Of a stretch of DNA of 64,000 nt, positions 57,002 through 64,000 are shown in pieces (the stretch's first letter is position 1; every line of letters begins with the position of its first letter). Origin of the DNA: CAZDDI01 sp964504195 (GTDB lineage: Bacteria; Chloroflexota; Anaerolineae; B4-G1; SLSP01); assembly GCA_964504195.1 (NCBI GenBank), contig CAZDDI010000011.1, forward strand, positions 38,193 to 102,192, read 5' to 3'. A model generated the notes under the pieces. That model saw nothing but the letters and a program-made list of their open reading frames with translations, was not told the origin of the DNA and ran no database searches. Position numbers and translations under genes: made by a program.

Positions 57002-57676
57002 ATGAACGAGGCCATTAACCCACCCAAAGATATGCCCATTGATGAACAACTGTATGTAGCGCAGGTCGCTATTGAAGGCGCGCTTGCCAGCCCAGAGATT
57101 TTAGCGGCGCTGGCCGAATACCGTTATGATGCGGCACGGTTACAGGAGGGACAAGCCCTCTACACCGCGGCGCAGGCAGCCCAGCAGCACCAACAGGAAC
57201 GCTACAGCGAACAATTCTCCGCCACGGCAGCTTACAACGAAGCCTTCGCCCAGACGCGCAAAACCTTTGTGCAAGCACGGCAATTGGCCCGGCTCGCAGC
57301 ACAAACGCACCCGCACCTCCCCTTCGAGAAGCTCAAACTTAGTGGGGGCGTCGAACAAGCGTTTGCGGCCTGGCTGATTCAGGCGCGCATCTTCTACGAA
57401 GCCGCGCTGAACGACATCGGCTTACTAGCTAAGATGGAAGAGTATGGGCTAACCCACCCCCGGCTCCAGGCCGGACTGGAAGCTACCACCCTGGTCGAAG
57501 CACTCAACATGGATCAGGAACACAAGAAGGGTGAGGCGCAAGCCGCCACCAAAGCCCGCGATACTGCGCTGGCCGAGCTCCGCCAGTGGATGAAGGCCTT
57601 CCGCCAAGTCGCGCTCATTGCGCTGGGCGAACAGCCACAATTATTGGAAAACCTGGGGTTTGGCACAGGCGCATAA
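57002..57676 (+). CDS. Helical protein of unknown function
   Basis: A 224-residue, almost entirely alpha-helical protein rich in Ala, Gln and Glu, without signal peptide, membrane segment, or Cys. It looks like a long helical bundle (AAQAAQQHQQERYSEQ, TTLVEALNMDQEHKKGEAQA). No family recognised. A monocistronic unit with its own promoter and terminator and an operator-like palindrome. Confidence 0.7.
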   Translation: MNEAINPPKDMPIDEQLYVAQVAIEGALASPEILAALAEYRYDAARLQEGQALYTAAQAAQQHQQERYSEQFSATAAYNEAFAQTRKTFVQARQLARLAAQTHPHLPFEKLKLSGGVEQAFAAWLIQARIFYEAALNDIGLLAKMEEYGLTHPRLQAGLEATTLVEALNMDQEHKKGEAQAATKARDTALAELRQWMKAFRQVALIALGEQPQLLENLGFGTGA

Positions 57677-57682
57677 AAAATA

Positions 57683-57713
57683 AGTCGCCGGGAGACAGGG
57701 TCTTCCGGTGACT
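57683..57713. terminator. Hairpin terminator between convergent genes
   Basis: AGTC-CCGG-AGAC and GTCT-CCGG-GACT arms with three mismatches, between the helical protein gene and the next leftward gene. Confidence 0.6.
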
Positions 57714-57732
57714 GGCTATTGTTCGCTATAAT

Positions 57733-59520
57733 TTACCGCTGCACCTGCACCATTTCCACATTCCACAAAGCAGGCAGCTCTGCAAAAGGCCGTAGCCCCT
57801 GCACCTCTGGGCGCGCCACGAACCAGTAGGGGCGCCAGGTGATGAAGAACGTGGGCAAGTCGTCCGCCAGCAGCAGTTGCGCCTCACGCAAAGCCGCCGT
57901 CTGTGTATCTGTGTCCAGCGCATCGAGCGCGCGCAAGCAGGCCGCGTCGTACTCCGGCGAGCTGTACCCGCTGAAGTTCTCCCCCTCCCAAGCATTTTCT
58001 GGCCCAGGGATACGTTCTGTGCGCCACGCCCCGCAAATCGCAGCTGGCGACGCACTCCAACCGTAGAACACCAAATCGAATTGGCGTCCGGCCAACGGTG
58101 CAGCCGGGTCAGCAGCATACAGATAACGCGCATCGGTAGGCATCGGTGCAATATCTACCCCGCACGCCTCCAAATCCGAGAACAAATGCGCCGCCGCGAC
58201 AGTGTACCAGGTAGCCGTATAAAGTGTGAGGCTCAACGGCGTGCCGTTAGCAAGACCTGGCACGTCCACCGCCTCACGAAAGCCATCGCCATTGGTATCA
58301 CGCCAGCCCAAAGTATCCAATAACTCCTGCGCTTGGGTAGGATTGTAAGCTACGCGCGGCAACGCCGCGCCCGCAAATGCCGGATGCCCCGGGCGCAAGA
58401 AGGTTTCAGCGGGCAAGAGCGCATTCCCCGCCAACGCATCGGTCAAACGCAAACGATCAATACACATTGCCAATGCCAACCGCAGATCACGGTTTTGCAA
58501 TGGCGATGGCGACACGACGTTAAAATCTAACCGTAAGAACGTGGATGCCGTGTTCGCCCAAATTACGGCGCTCCCCTCCACCGCCAACCGCGCCCAAGAT
58601 TGCCACTCGATATTCATCGCCGGGTCGGGCAAGATCACATCACACTCACCGGTCGTCAACAATTGCGGCCAGGCACTCAACCCCACCTGCGGAAAGCGTA
58701 CCACCAGCTCATCCAGCTGCGACGGCTGACCGCTATAGTAAGGATTGGGATGCAGCACAATCTGGTTCCCCGGCTCCCAACTGGTGATAACAAATGGACC
58801 GGTTGCCAACGGCTGACGATCCTGCAACACCTGCCCCAAACGCAAGGTACGCCAACGATGCGCAGGAAACGGCGGGAACAAAAACCCGGGGAAATCCGCC
58901 GACAGGTAGCCTGGTACGCCCTCCCAACGCAAGGTGCGCGCGTCCAGCGCCTCTAAACGCGCTGTACGCTTCACCAAATCAGCCCACCGGCCCGTAGCCT
59001 CCAGGTCCTGCGCCAGATGGTAGCTCAGAATAACATCGGCGGAGGTCAGCGGTTCACCATCCGACCAACGCAGTCCTTCAGTAAGCGTAAACGTCACCAC
59101 CAGCTGCGGGAGGTCTAGCGTAGCCGACCCGGTATAAATCAACAATGCACCCACCGGATCAGCGTAAGTCGCGCCCTGTTCCACAACCACGGTGCGCGTA
59201 AAAGCATCTCCATTCTCCAACGAGGGCAAACGCTCCAACAAGCGCGGCTCCCAGCGATGGTTGATGTATTCAGCCGGTTCGATATAAAAGAGACCCAGGA
59301 GATCGCGTCCAGCCTGAGTGGGCGTAAAGGGATTGATCGTGCGCGGATCCACCGAGCACACCGTCAGCCGGCTAGTCGCTGGGGGGGGCGATTCCGTAAC
59401 TGGCGAGGCGGTAGGCGTGACCGTTGGCGGCGCGGCTGTCGGGGTGGGCGCGACGGTAGGGCTGGTACACGCGACCAGCACACAGATCAGCAGCAGGAAC
59501 AGCCCACAACGTCGGCTCAT
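57733..59520 (-). CDS. ABC transporter substrate-binding lipoprotein, family 5
   Basis: A 595-residue DppA/OppA-type solute-binding protein. Lipobox LVAC at ~15-18, a Thr/Pro linker, then LTEGLRWSDGEPLTSADVILSYH, FVITSWEPGNQIVLHPNPYYSG and a C-terminal lobe. It binds peptides, nickel or oligosaccharides; no permease or ATPase genes are adjacent. The start overlaps the DapA-family stop by 4 bases (ATGA), so the aldolase is upstream in the same operon. Confidence 0.92.
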   Translation of the reverse strand: MSRRCGLFLLLICVLVACTSPTVAPTPTAAPPTVTPTASPVTESPPPATSRLTVCSVDPRTINPFTPTQAGRDLLGLFYIEPAEYINHRWEPRLLERLPSLENGDAFTRTVVVEQGATYADPVGALLIYTGSATLDLPQLVVTFTLTEGLRWSDGEPLTSADVILSYHLAQDLEATGRWADLVKRTARLEALDARTLRWEGVPGYLSADFPGFLFPPFPAHRWRTLRLGQVLQDRQPLATGPFVITSWEPGNQIVLHPNPYYSGQPSQLDELVVRFPQVGLSAWPQLLTTGECDVILPDPAMNIEWQSWARLAVEGSAVIWANTASTFLRLDFNVVSPSPLQNRDLRLALAMCIDRLRLTDALAGNALLPAETFLRPGHPAFAGAALPRVAYNPTQAQELLDTLGWRDTNGDGFREAVDVPGLANGTPLSLTLYTATWYTVAAAHLFSDLEACGVDIAPMPTDARYLYAADPAAPLAGRQFDLVFYGWSASPAAICGAWRTERIPGPENAWEGENFSGYSSPEYDAACLRALDALDTDTQTAALREAQLLLADDLPTFFITWRPYWFVARPEVQGLRPFAELPALWNVEMVQVQR

Positions 59521-60401
59521 GCCTGCTCCAACGCCGTGCGGAGTGCGACCAGCTCGCCCGCTGTGAGGGTGCCTTCCATAGTAAGGGGGCGGCGCGGCGG
59601 GCCGAAGTCCAACCCTTGCATCCGCAGCCCCTCGCGCACAGCGAGACTCCCACCCTTACCCACGAAGCGTGTCACCCGCTGCCCGCGATATTGCCCGGCG
59701 CGCGCAGCGTTCAAATCGCCCGCCTGGAAATCACGGTAAACCTGCCGCCAGCGCGTGGGAATAAGATTGGCGCAGGCCAGAATAGCGCCCACCGCGCCAG
59801 AGGCCAGCGCGGGCAGGAAGACCGTACCACGCCCGGCCAATACCTGGAAATCGGCGGGCAGTTGCTCCACCACATGCAGCAGATAGGCGATGTCGCCCGA
59901 CGTATCTTTCATCCCCACGATGTTCGGGCAGGTCGCCCGGAGCTCCTGTACCGTTTTGACCGGGATCGGCTGCCCCACAAGCTGCGGAAAATTATAGAGC
60001 AGGATGGGGAATTCCGGCACGGCAGCGGCGACATCGGCATAGTGCCGCGTCATGCCGTGTACGGAGGGCTGCAAGTAGTAGGGCGCGATGATGAGCGCGG
60101 CAGATGCGCCCGCTTCGTAAGCATCGCGCGTGAGCGTGATGACCTCATGCGTGGCGATACCGCCCGTCCCGGCGAGCACCGGCTTACCGTCGGCCTCCGC
60201 CACCACCGCTGCAATCGCTGCGCGGCGCTCCTCGCGGGTGAGCAGTGGAAAATCTGCCGTCGTGCCATTGACCAGAAAGCCATCCACATCCGGCGCAAGA
60301 TGCCGCACCAGTCGCCGCATCCCGGCCAGATCGAGGCTCTCATCGAGCAAATATGGTGTAATCAACGCCGGAATCACGCCGGAAAGACTAAGTTTGGACA
60401 T
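59517..60401 (-). CDS. Dihydrodipicolinate synthase/N-acetylneuraminate lyase family aldolase
   Basis: A class I aldolase of 294 residues. VIPALITPY, VNGTTADFPLL (replacing the usual GTTGExxxL), the Tyr of ILLYNFP and the Schiff-base Lys of IVGMKDTSGD are present. The Asp-Phe in place of Gly-Glu suggests a member other than housekeeping DapA, for example a sugar-acid or dicarboxylate aldolase. ATG 60401 is chosen for GGAGGAG. Operon with a binding lipoprotein suggests uptake and cleavage of a carbohydrate-derived acid, inferred. Confidence 0.88.
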   Translation of the reverse strand: MSKLSLSGVIPALITPYLLDESLDLAGMRRLVRHLAPDVDGFLVNGTTADFPLLTREERRAAIAAVVAEADGKPVLAGTGGIATHEVITLTRDAYEAGASAALIIAPYYLQPSVHGMTRHYADVAAAVPEFPILLYNFPQLVGQPIPVKTVQELRATCPNIVGMKDTSGDIAYLLHVVEQLPADFQVLAGRGTVFLPALASGAVGAILACANLIPTRWRQVYRDFQAGDLNAARAGQYRGQRVTRFVGKGGSLAVREGLRMQGLDFGPPRRPLTMEGTLTAGELVALRTALEQA

Positions 60402-60519
60402 AATGCTCCTCCAAAGGTAAAATTGCGAATGGTGAATCGGCGAAAAGGGAAATTTGATTAGACAAAAAGCGATAACCCAATAATACAAAAAACCCCCAAA
60501 AAAAAAAACAAAAACCCCC

Positions 60520-60529
60520 NNNNNNNNNN
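60520..60529. other. Assembly gap (10 N) with duplicated, error-rich flank
   Basis: Ten N join two contig ends. The ~66 bases right of the gap (60530-60600) copy 60364-60430 with many G-to-T changes, so they look like low-quality read ends of the same locus, not real duplication. Confidence 0.85.
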
Positions 60530-60647
60530 AAACGCCGTAATCACGCCGTAAAGACTAATTTTGTAAATATTGCTCCACCAATGTTAAATTTGCTAATGTT
60601 TATTGGGCTATTGGCTATTTGCGATTCGCCATTCGCCGATTCGCCAT

Positions 60648-61676
60648 TCATACATTCTCCCGACTCAAATACCACAACAGCCCCAGTGTCGCTGCACCCA
60701 GGATGCCGAGCGCGGTAAGCTTGTAGAGCCGCGAGGAAAACAGAAACGCGAGACTGCCGGAAAGCGCGCAAAAACCCCAATAGCCAAAAACGATGAGGCG
60801 GGTGGAGAGTCCGGCATCTTGCAAGCGAAAATGCAAGTGGCGACGATCGCCCTGCTGCGTGTTGGCGCGATGGCGGATGCGATCCAGGATCGTCCAGGCC
60901 ACATCCACAATCGGAATGCCCATGACGAGCAGCACCGTCGCCACGCGCCCCCCGGCGATGAGGCCCAGCGCGCCGAGCAGGTAGCCCAGCACGAACGAGC
61001 CATTGCTACCCATGAAGACCCGCGCGGGTGAGACGTTATACACCAGGAAGCCCAGCGCCGCGCCGAACAGGGCCAACGCTTGCGGCGCGACGCTGTACTG
61101 CCCCACCCGGATCATGTGCAGCGCCAACACCGCCGCGAGAATCGCCGCGACGCCAGCCGCCAGCCCATCGAGACCATCCAGCCAATTCACCGTGACAATC
61201 ATGCCCATCATCCAGAAGATAGTCAGCGGGATGTAGAGCCACACCGAGAGCACTACTAGTGTGCCGGTCAAGGGATTGTTGAAGCGCTCCAGAATGATCT
61301 GGGTAGCGATGGCGACCACAATAGCAATCAGATAACCGACGTACTGCCACCGCGAGGATAGGTCGTAGCGGTCATCAAGCAGCCCAAAAGCGACCATAAA
61401 CACAGCCCCGATGACTACCCCCCACAGACGCATCACCTCATTGGGATCGGCGGTGGGGATGCGGAACAGCTGCGCCAACGCCAGCGCGCCGAAGAAGCCC
61501 GCCGCGATGCCCAGTCCGCCCAGCCGTGAAATCCGCCCCTGGTGCTTGCGCCGCCCACCGGGCGTATCAGCCAGTCCCAGGCGCAATCCCAAGCGCCCGG
61601 CCAAAGGCGTCACCACCAATGCCAGCAGGAAGCCCGCCAGCGTGATGAGAGCGTAGCGGAGCACGTAATCGCCCAT
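60648..61676 (-). CDS. WecA/MraY-like glycosyl-1-phosphate transferase, altered motif
   Basis: A 342-residue polytopic protein transferring a sugar-1-phosphate to undecaprenyl phosphate. DTPGGRRKHQGRISRLGG, LLDDRYDL and NWLDGLDGLAAG are present, as is the C-terminal RIRHRANTQQGDRRHLHFRL-type loop (HIHH-like). The usual FMGDxGS motif reads FMGSNGS, losing the Asp. It would start a wall or surface polymer, teichoic-acid-like or O-antigen. Next to upp. Confidence 0.88.
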   Translation of the reverse strand: MGDYVLRYALITLAGFLLALVVTPLAGRLGLRLGLADTPGGRRKHQGRISRLGGLGIAAGFFGALALAQLFRIPTADPNEVMRLWGVVIGAVFMVAFGLLDDRYDLSSRWQYVGYLIAIVVAIATQIILERFNNPLTGTLVVLSVWLYIPLTIFWMMGMIVTVNWLDGLDGLAAGVAAILAAVLALHMIRVGQYSVAPQALALFGAALGFLVYNVSPARVFMGSNGSFVLGYLLGALGLIAGGRVATVLLVMGIPIVDVAWTILDRIRHRANTQQGDRRHLHFRLQDAGLSTRLIVFGYWGFCALSGSLAFLFSSRLYKLTALGILGAATLGLLWYLSRENV

Positions 61677-61687
61677 CGCTGCGGGGG

Positions 61688-62323
61688 CTACCCGGTGCCG
61701 AATTGCCGGTCGCCGGCGTCGCCCAGGCCCGGCACAATATAACCATGCTCGTTGAGGTGATCATCGAGCGCGCCCAGATAAATGGGCACGTCAGGGTGTG
61801 CTTCGGAAAGGCGTTGCACGCCCTCAGGCGCACCAATGAGACCCACGAACTTGATCCGCCGCGCGCCCCAGGCCTTGAGAATGTCCACGGTCTTAACCGC
61901 TGAGCCGCCAGTCGCCAGCATCGGATCAAGAATAAGACAAACAGAAACAGTGGGATGGACGGGCAAGCGGTTATAGTAGGCCACCGGGCGCAAGGTCTGC
62001 TCGTCACGGAACAAGCCGATATGCCAGACTTCGGCGGAGGGGATCAACTCCCAAATACCTTCGACCATGCCCAGCCCGGCGCGCAAGACGGGAATCAAAC
62101 CGATGGGTTCTTTGAGCTTGAAGCCTGACGCGAGCTCCAATGGCGTCTGCACCTGGGTTGAAGCCACATCCAGATCGGCGGTGGCCTCATAGGCCAGCAG
62201 GATGGCGATTTCACGGGTCAGTTCGCGAAACTTCTTAGGATCCGTAGCCGTGTCACGCAGATGGGTCAGCTTATGTTTTACCAATGGATGTTGGGAAATG
62301 TGGACGTGTTCGGGGATGCTCAT
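61688..62323 (-). CDS. upp: Uracil phosphoribosyltransferase
   Basis: It makes UMP from uracil and PRPP. The 211 residues include VHISQHPLVKHKLTHLRD, VLRAGLGMVEGI, CLILDPMLATGGSA (PRPP loop) and GLGDAGDRQFGT at the C-terminus (uracil binding). ATG 62323 is chosen for the family-typical start, with AAAGGAG upstream. Own promoter. Confidence 0.97.
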   Translation of the reverse strand: MSIPEHVHISQHPLVKHKLTHLRDTATDPKKFRELTREIAILLAYEATADLDVASTQVQTPLELASGFKLKEPIGLIPVLRAGLGMVEGIWELIPSAEVWHIGLFRDEQTLRPVAYYNRLPVHPTVSVCLILDPMLATGGSAVKTVDILKAWGARRIKFVGLIGAPEGVQRLSEAHPDVPIYLGALDDHLNEHGYIVPGLGDAGDRQFGTG

Positions 62324-62376
62324 AACGCTCCTTTCAGCGGGAAGTTTAGGTCTGAGCAAGGCTCATGACCAGAGGC

Positions 62377-62404
62377 ATTGTACTCACAGGGGACGGATTG
62401 TCAA
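62377..62404 (-). promoter_or_regulatory. Promoter of upp
   Basis: Minus strand TTGACA (62399-62404), 16 bases, TACAAT (62377-62382). Confidence 0.75.
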
Positions 62405-62419
62405 CAAGTGTACTGCCAT

Positions 62420-63205
62420 CTACTGCATCCACTGTGCAATGAGTGTATCCAGCGAGCCATCCGCCTGCATCTCACGCAGGATTTGCTCGATGGCGCGGAC
62501 AAGCGCAGCCTCATCCCGGCGTGCGGCGATGACGTAGCTCTCGTCAGTGAGCGGCGACGCGGCTATAACGATGTCGTAACCCTGCGCCAACGCGGTCAAC
62601 GCTTCGATGTTGTCCACAATCGCAGCATCGCCCAGCCCGCCTGCGAGCGCAGCGAGCGCGTCCGCGCTGGTCTCATAAGTCTGTATCTCCGGCACGGGGT
62701 CGAGCAGCTCCTGCCAGCGCAGCGCTTCCATGTGGCCCTCAGTGCCAAAAGCGACCAGTACCTGCTTCCCGGCCAGCTCGACAGGGTCGGCGAGCGGCGC
62801 ATCTGTCCGCGTCACCAGCACCGCCCCGGCGTTGAAGTAGGAGGGCGTGAAAGCGAAATCCTGCGTGCGGTACGGATCGGGGTAGAGCGCAGAGATGATG
62901 ACATCGGCCTGGCCTACGGTGAGCAGGTCGTAGAGGCCATCGTAGCTGGCGACGACAAAGTGGACATCCACGCCCAACGCCGCAGCGATGGCTCGCGCCA
63001 AGTCAACATCCAACCCGGCGAGCTCGCCCACCCCATCAATGTACTCGAAGGGCGGGAAGCTCGGGTCAAGCGCGACACGCAGCATACCCGCCGCGCGAAT
63101 GCGGGCGAGCGGGTCAGGGCGTGCACGACAAGCTGCCGTTGCCAGCGTCAAAAGCAGACACAGCAGCGCGAGTGCGACAAAGCGCCGCAGTAGCGTAGCC
63201 CTCAC
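62420..63205 (-). CDS. Amino-acid-type ABC substrate-binding lipoprotein, family 3
   Basis: A 261-residue protein. Lipobox LATAAC (Cys ~25), then MLRVALDPSFPPFEYIDGVGELAGLDVDLARAI in overlapping motifs of SBP_bac_3, GQADVIISAL and a C-terminal FLREM-type helix. It starts at GTG within the stop of the UPF0173 gene (GTGA overlap). No permease is adjacent; ligand probably an amino acid. Confidence 0.9.
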   Translation of the reverse strand: MRATLLRRFVALALLCLLLTLATAACRARPDPLARIRAAGMLRVALDPSFPPFEYIDGVGELAGLDVDLARAIAAALGVDVHFVVASYDGLYDLLTVGQADVIISALYPDPYRTQDFAFTPSYFNAGAVLVTRTDAPLADPVELAGKQVLVAFGTEGHMEALRWQELLDPVPEIQTYETSADALAALAGGLGDAAIVDNIEALTALAQGYDIVIAASPLTDESYVIAARRDEAALVRAIEQILREMQADGSLDTLIAQWMQ

Positions 63206-63888
63206 CAGTGCAGGGTGTAGCTCTCACCGACGGGCAATACCACCGGTTCGGTGTCGGTCTCGGCGCGGACGCGCTCCGCCCAGGCATACGGGTCTTGCGC
63301 GATGAGCTCCCACGTCTCGTAGTGCATGGGAATCGCTACGCACGGGCGCAGCAATTTGATAGCGCGCAGCGCATCGTCCGGCCCCATCGTGTAGTTATCG
63401 CCGATGGGGAGGATCGCCACATCCACGCCCTCATCACCGATGAGCTGCATACTGGCGAAGAGGCCGGTATCACCCGCGTGGTAGATTTTCTTGCCCTCGG
63501 CGGTAATCAGCAGGCCGGCGGGCATCCCGCCATAAGACCCATCGGGCAGCGATGAACCATGCACGGCGATGGTCAGCTTGAGATAGCCGAAGGGGTAATG
63601 AAAGCCGCCGCCGATGTGCTGCGCGTGGACGTTCTTGAGACCCTGCTTGCGCAGCCACCCCGCAATCTCGGCATTGGCAATGACGGTGGCCCCGGTGCGC
63701 TGGGCGATGGCAACCGCGTCGCCGATATGGTCGCCGTGCCCGTGCGTGATGGCGATATAATCAGCGAGAACCGTATCTACCATCACCGAGGCTACAGGAT
63801 TGCCAGTAAAAAATGGATCAATCAAGATATGCGTACCGTTGATGTCCACATCCCAGGCCGAATGTCCGTACCAGGTCAAATTTATCAT
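63202..63888 (-). CDS. UPF0173 metal-dependent hydrolase
   Basis: A 228-residue beta-lactamase-fold hydrolase. ITWYGHSAWDV-type start, HGHGDHIGD (HxHxDH), IYHAGDTGLFASM and a late MHYETW provide the metal ligands. ATG 63888 is chosen for AGGAGG. The substrate is unknown in this family. Coupled to the binding lipoprotein. Confidence 0.92.
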   Translation of the reverse strand: MINLTWYGHSAWDVDINGTHILIDPFFTGNPVASVMVDTVLADYIAITHGHGDHIGDAVAIAQRTGATVIANAEIAGWLRKQGLKNVHAQHIGGGFHYPFGYLKLTIAVHGSSLPDGSYGGMPAGLLITAEGKKIYHAGDTGLFASMQLIGDEGVDVAILPIGDNYTMGPDDALRAIKLLRPCVAIPMHYETWELIAQDPYAWAERVRAETDTEPVVLPVGESYTLHW

Positions 63889-64000
63889 GGAAAACCTCCT
63901 GTGAAAATCAGCAAATCTCAAATCTCAAATGGCGAATGGCGAAGAAATGACCCGTCCTGAAATACGTTTACAGCAAATTAGGTATACTGTACATCACATC

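Overview
The window looks like a stretch of a Chloroflexota (Anaerolineae-like) chromosome. This is inference from the gene set: secreted lipoproteins with TPTP-rich linkers and NBR1-Ig, CARDB or LysM domains, a MinCDE-RodA cluster, lysine 2,3-aminomutase, a one-chain pyruvate:ferredoxin oxidoreductase, a DUF3798 ABC importer and a small bacterial SRP RNA. No rRNA, prophage or CRISPR array was seen. A run of ten N at 60520-60529 shows the sequence is a scaffold.

Left end (1-3700): a partial gene, then an A+T-richer kinase-like ORF bounded by two attC-like sites whose core sites are complementary over 11 bases, which reads as a lone integron gene cassette. A DUF433 antitoxin-like gene, a small partner gene and tRNA-Lys follow. 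3700-8900: a sirtuin, a membrane protein and Trm112 run leftward; a divergent pair encodes two single-pass coiled-coil membrane proteins, the first with a cytoplasmic helix-hairpin-helix domain; then a large Ig/CARDB lipoprotein. 8965-13440: a cell-shape and division operon, minC-minD-minE-rodA, continuing into gltX; minC appears to have a leaderless mRNA. 13450-18340: LysM lipoprotein, ferritin, rsmA coupled to an RpfB-like 3D-domain protein, SRP RNA and tRNA-Leu.

18340-22500: an enolase-superfamily protein lacking a catalytic lysine, a GH31 glycosidase and a VOC protein. 22530-28180: a leftward ABC importer operon (DUF3798 binding lipoprotein, double ATPase, two permeases) behind a consensus promoter and a long leader; then a PLP-dependent dehydratase. 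29500-36300: queuosine-precursor transporter, Era, Tgt, an RlmL-type methyltransferase and CTP synthase. 36400-44350: membrane and unknown proteins, a NERD-domain protein, a HAD hydrolase, higA with a decayed higB remnant, a pyrophosphatase-like protein, KamA and an ATP-grasp ligase. 44370-52890: sensor histidine kinase, pyruvate:ferredoxin oxidoreductase, PAP2-like protein, a fused beta-gamma 2-oxoacid:ferredoxin oxidoreductase, VanZ and ScpA overlapping tail to tail.

52890-64000: an intramembrane metalloprotease, a DUF2142 membrane protein, a FlK-like thioesterase, a beta-propeller lipoprotein, an unknown helical protein, a peptide-binding lipoprotein coupled to a DapA-family aldolase, the scaffold gap, a WecA-like transferase, upp, an amino-acid-type binding lipoprotein and a UPF0173 hydrolase.

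Two scale-level patterns stand out. Promoters are unusually easy to read (TTGACA, 16-17 bases, TATAAT-like). Many intergenic spacers are long imperfect palindromes made of repeated short words, each spacer using a different word.
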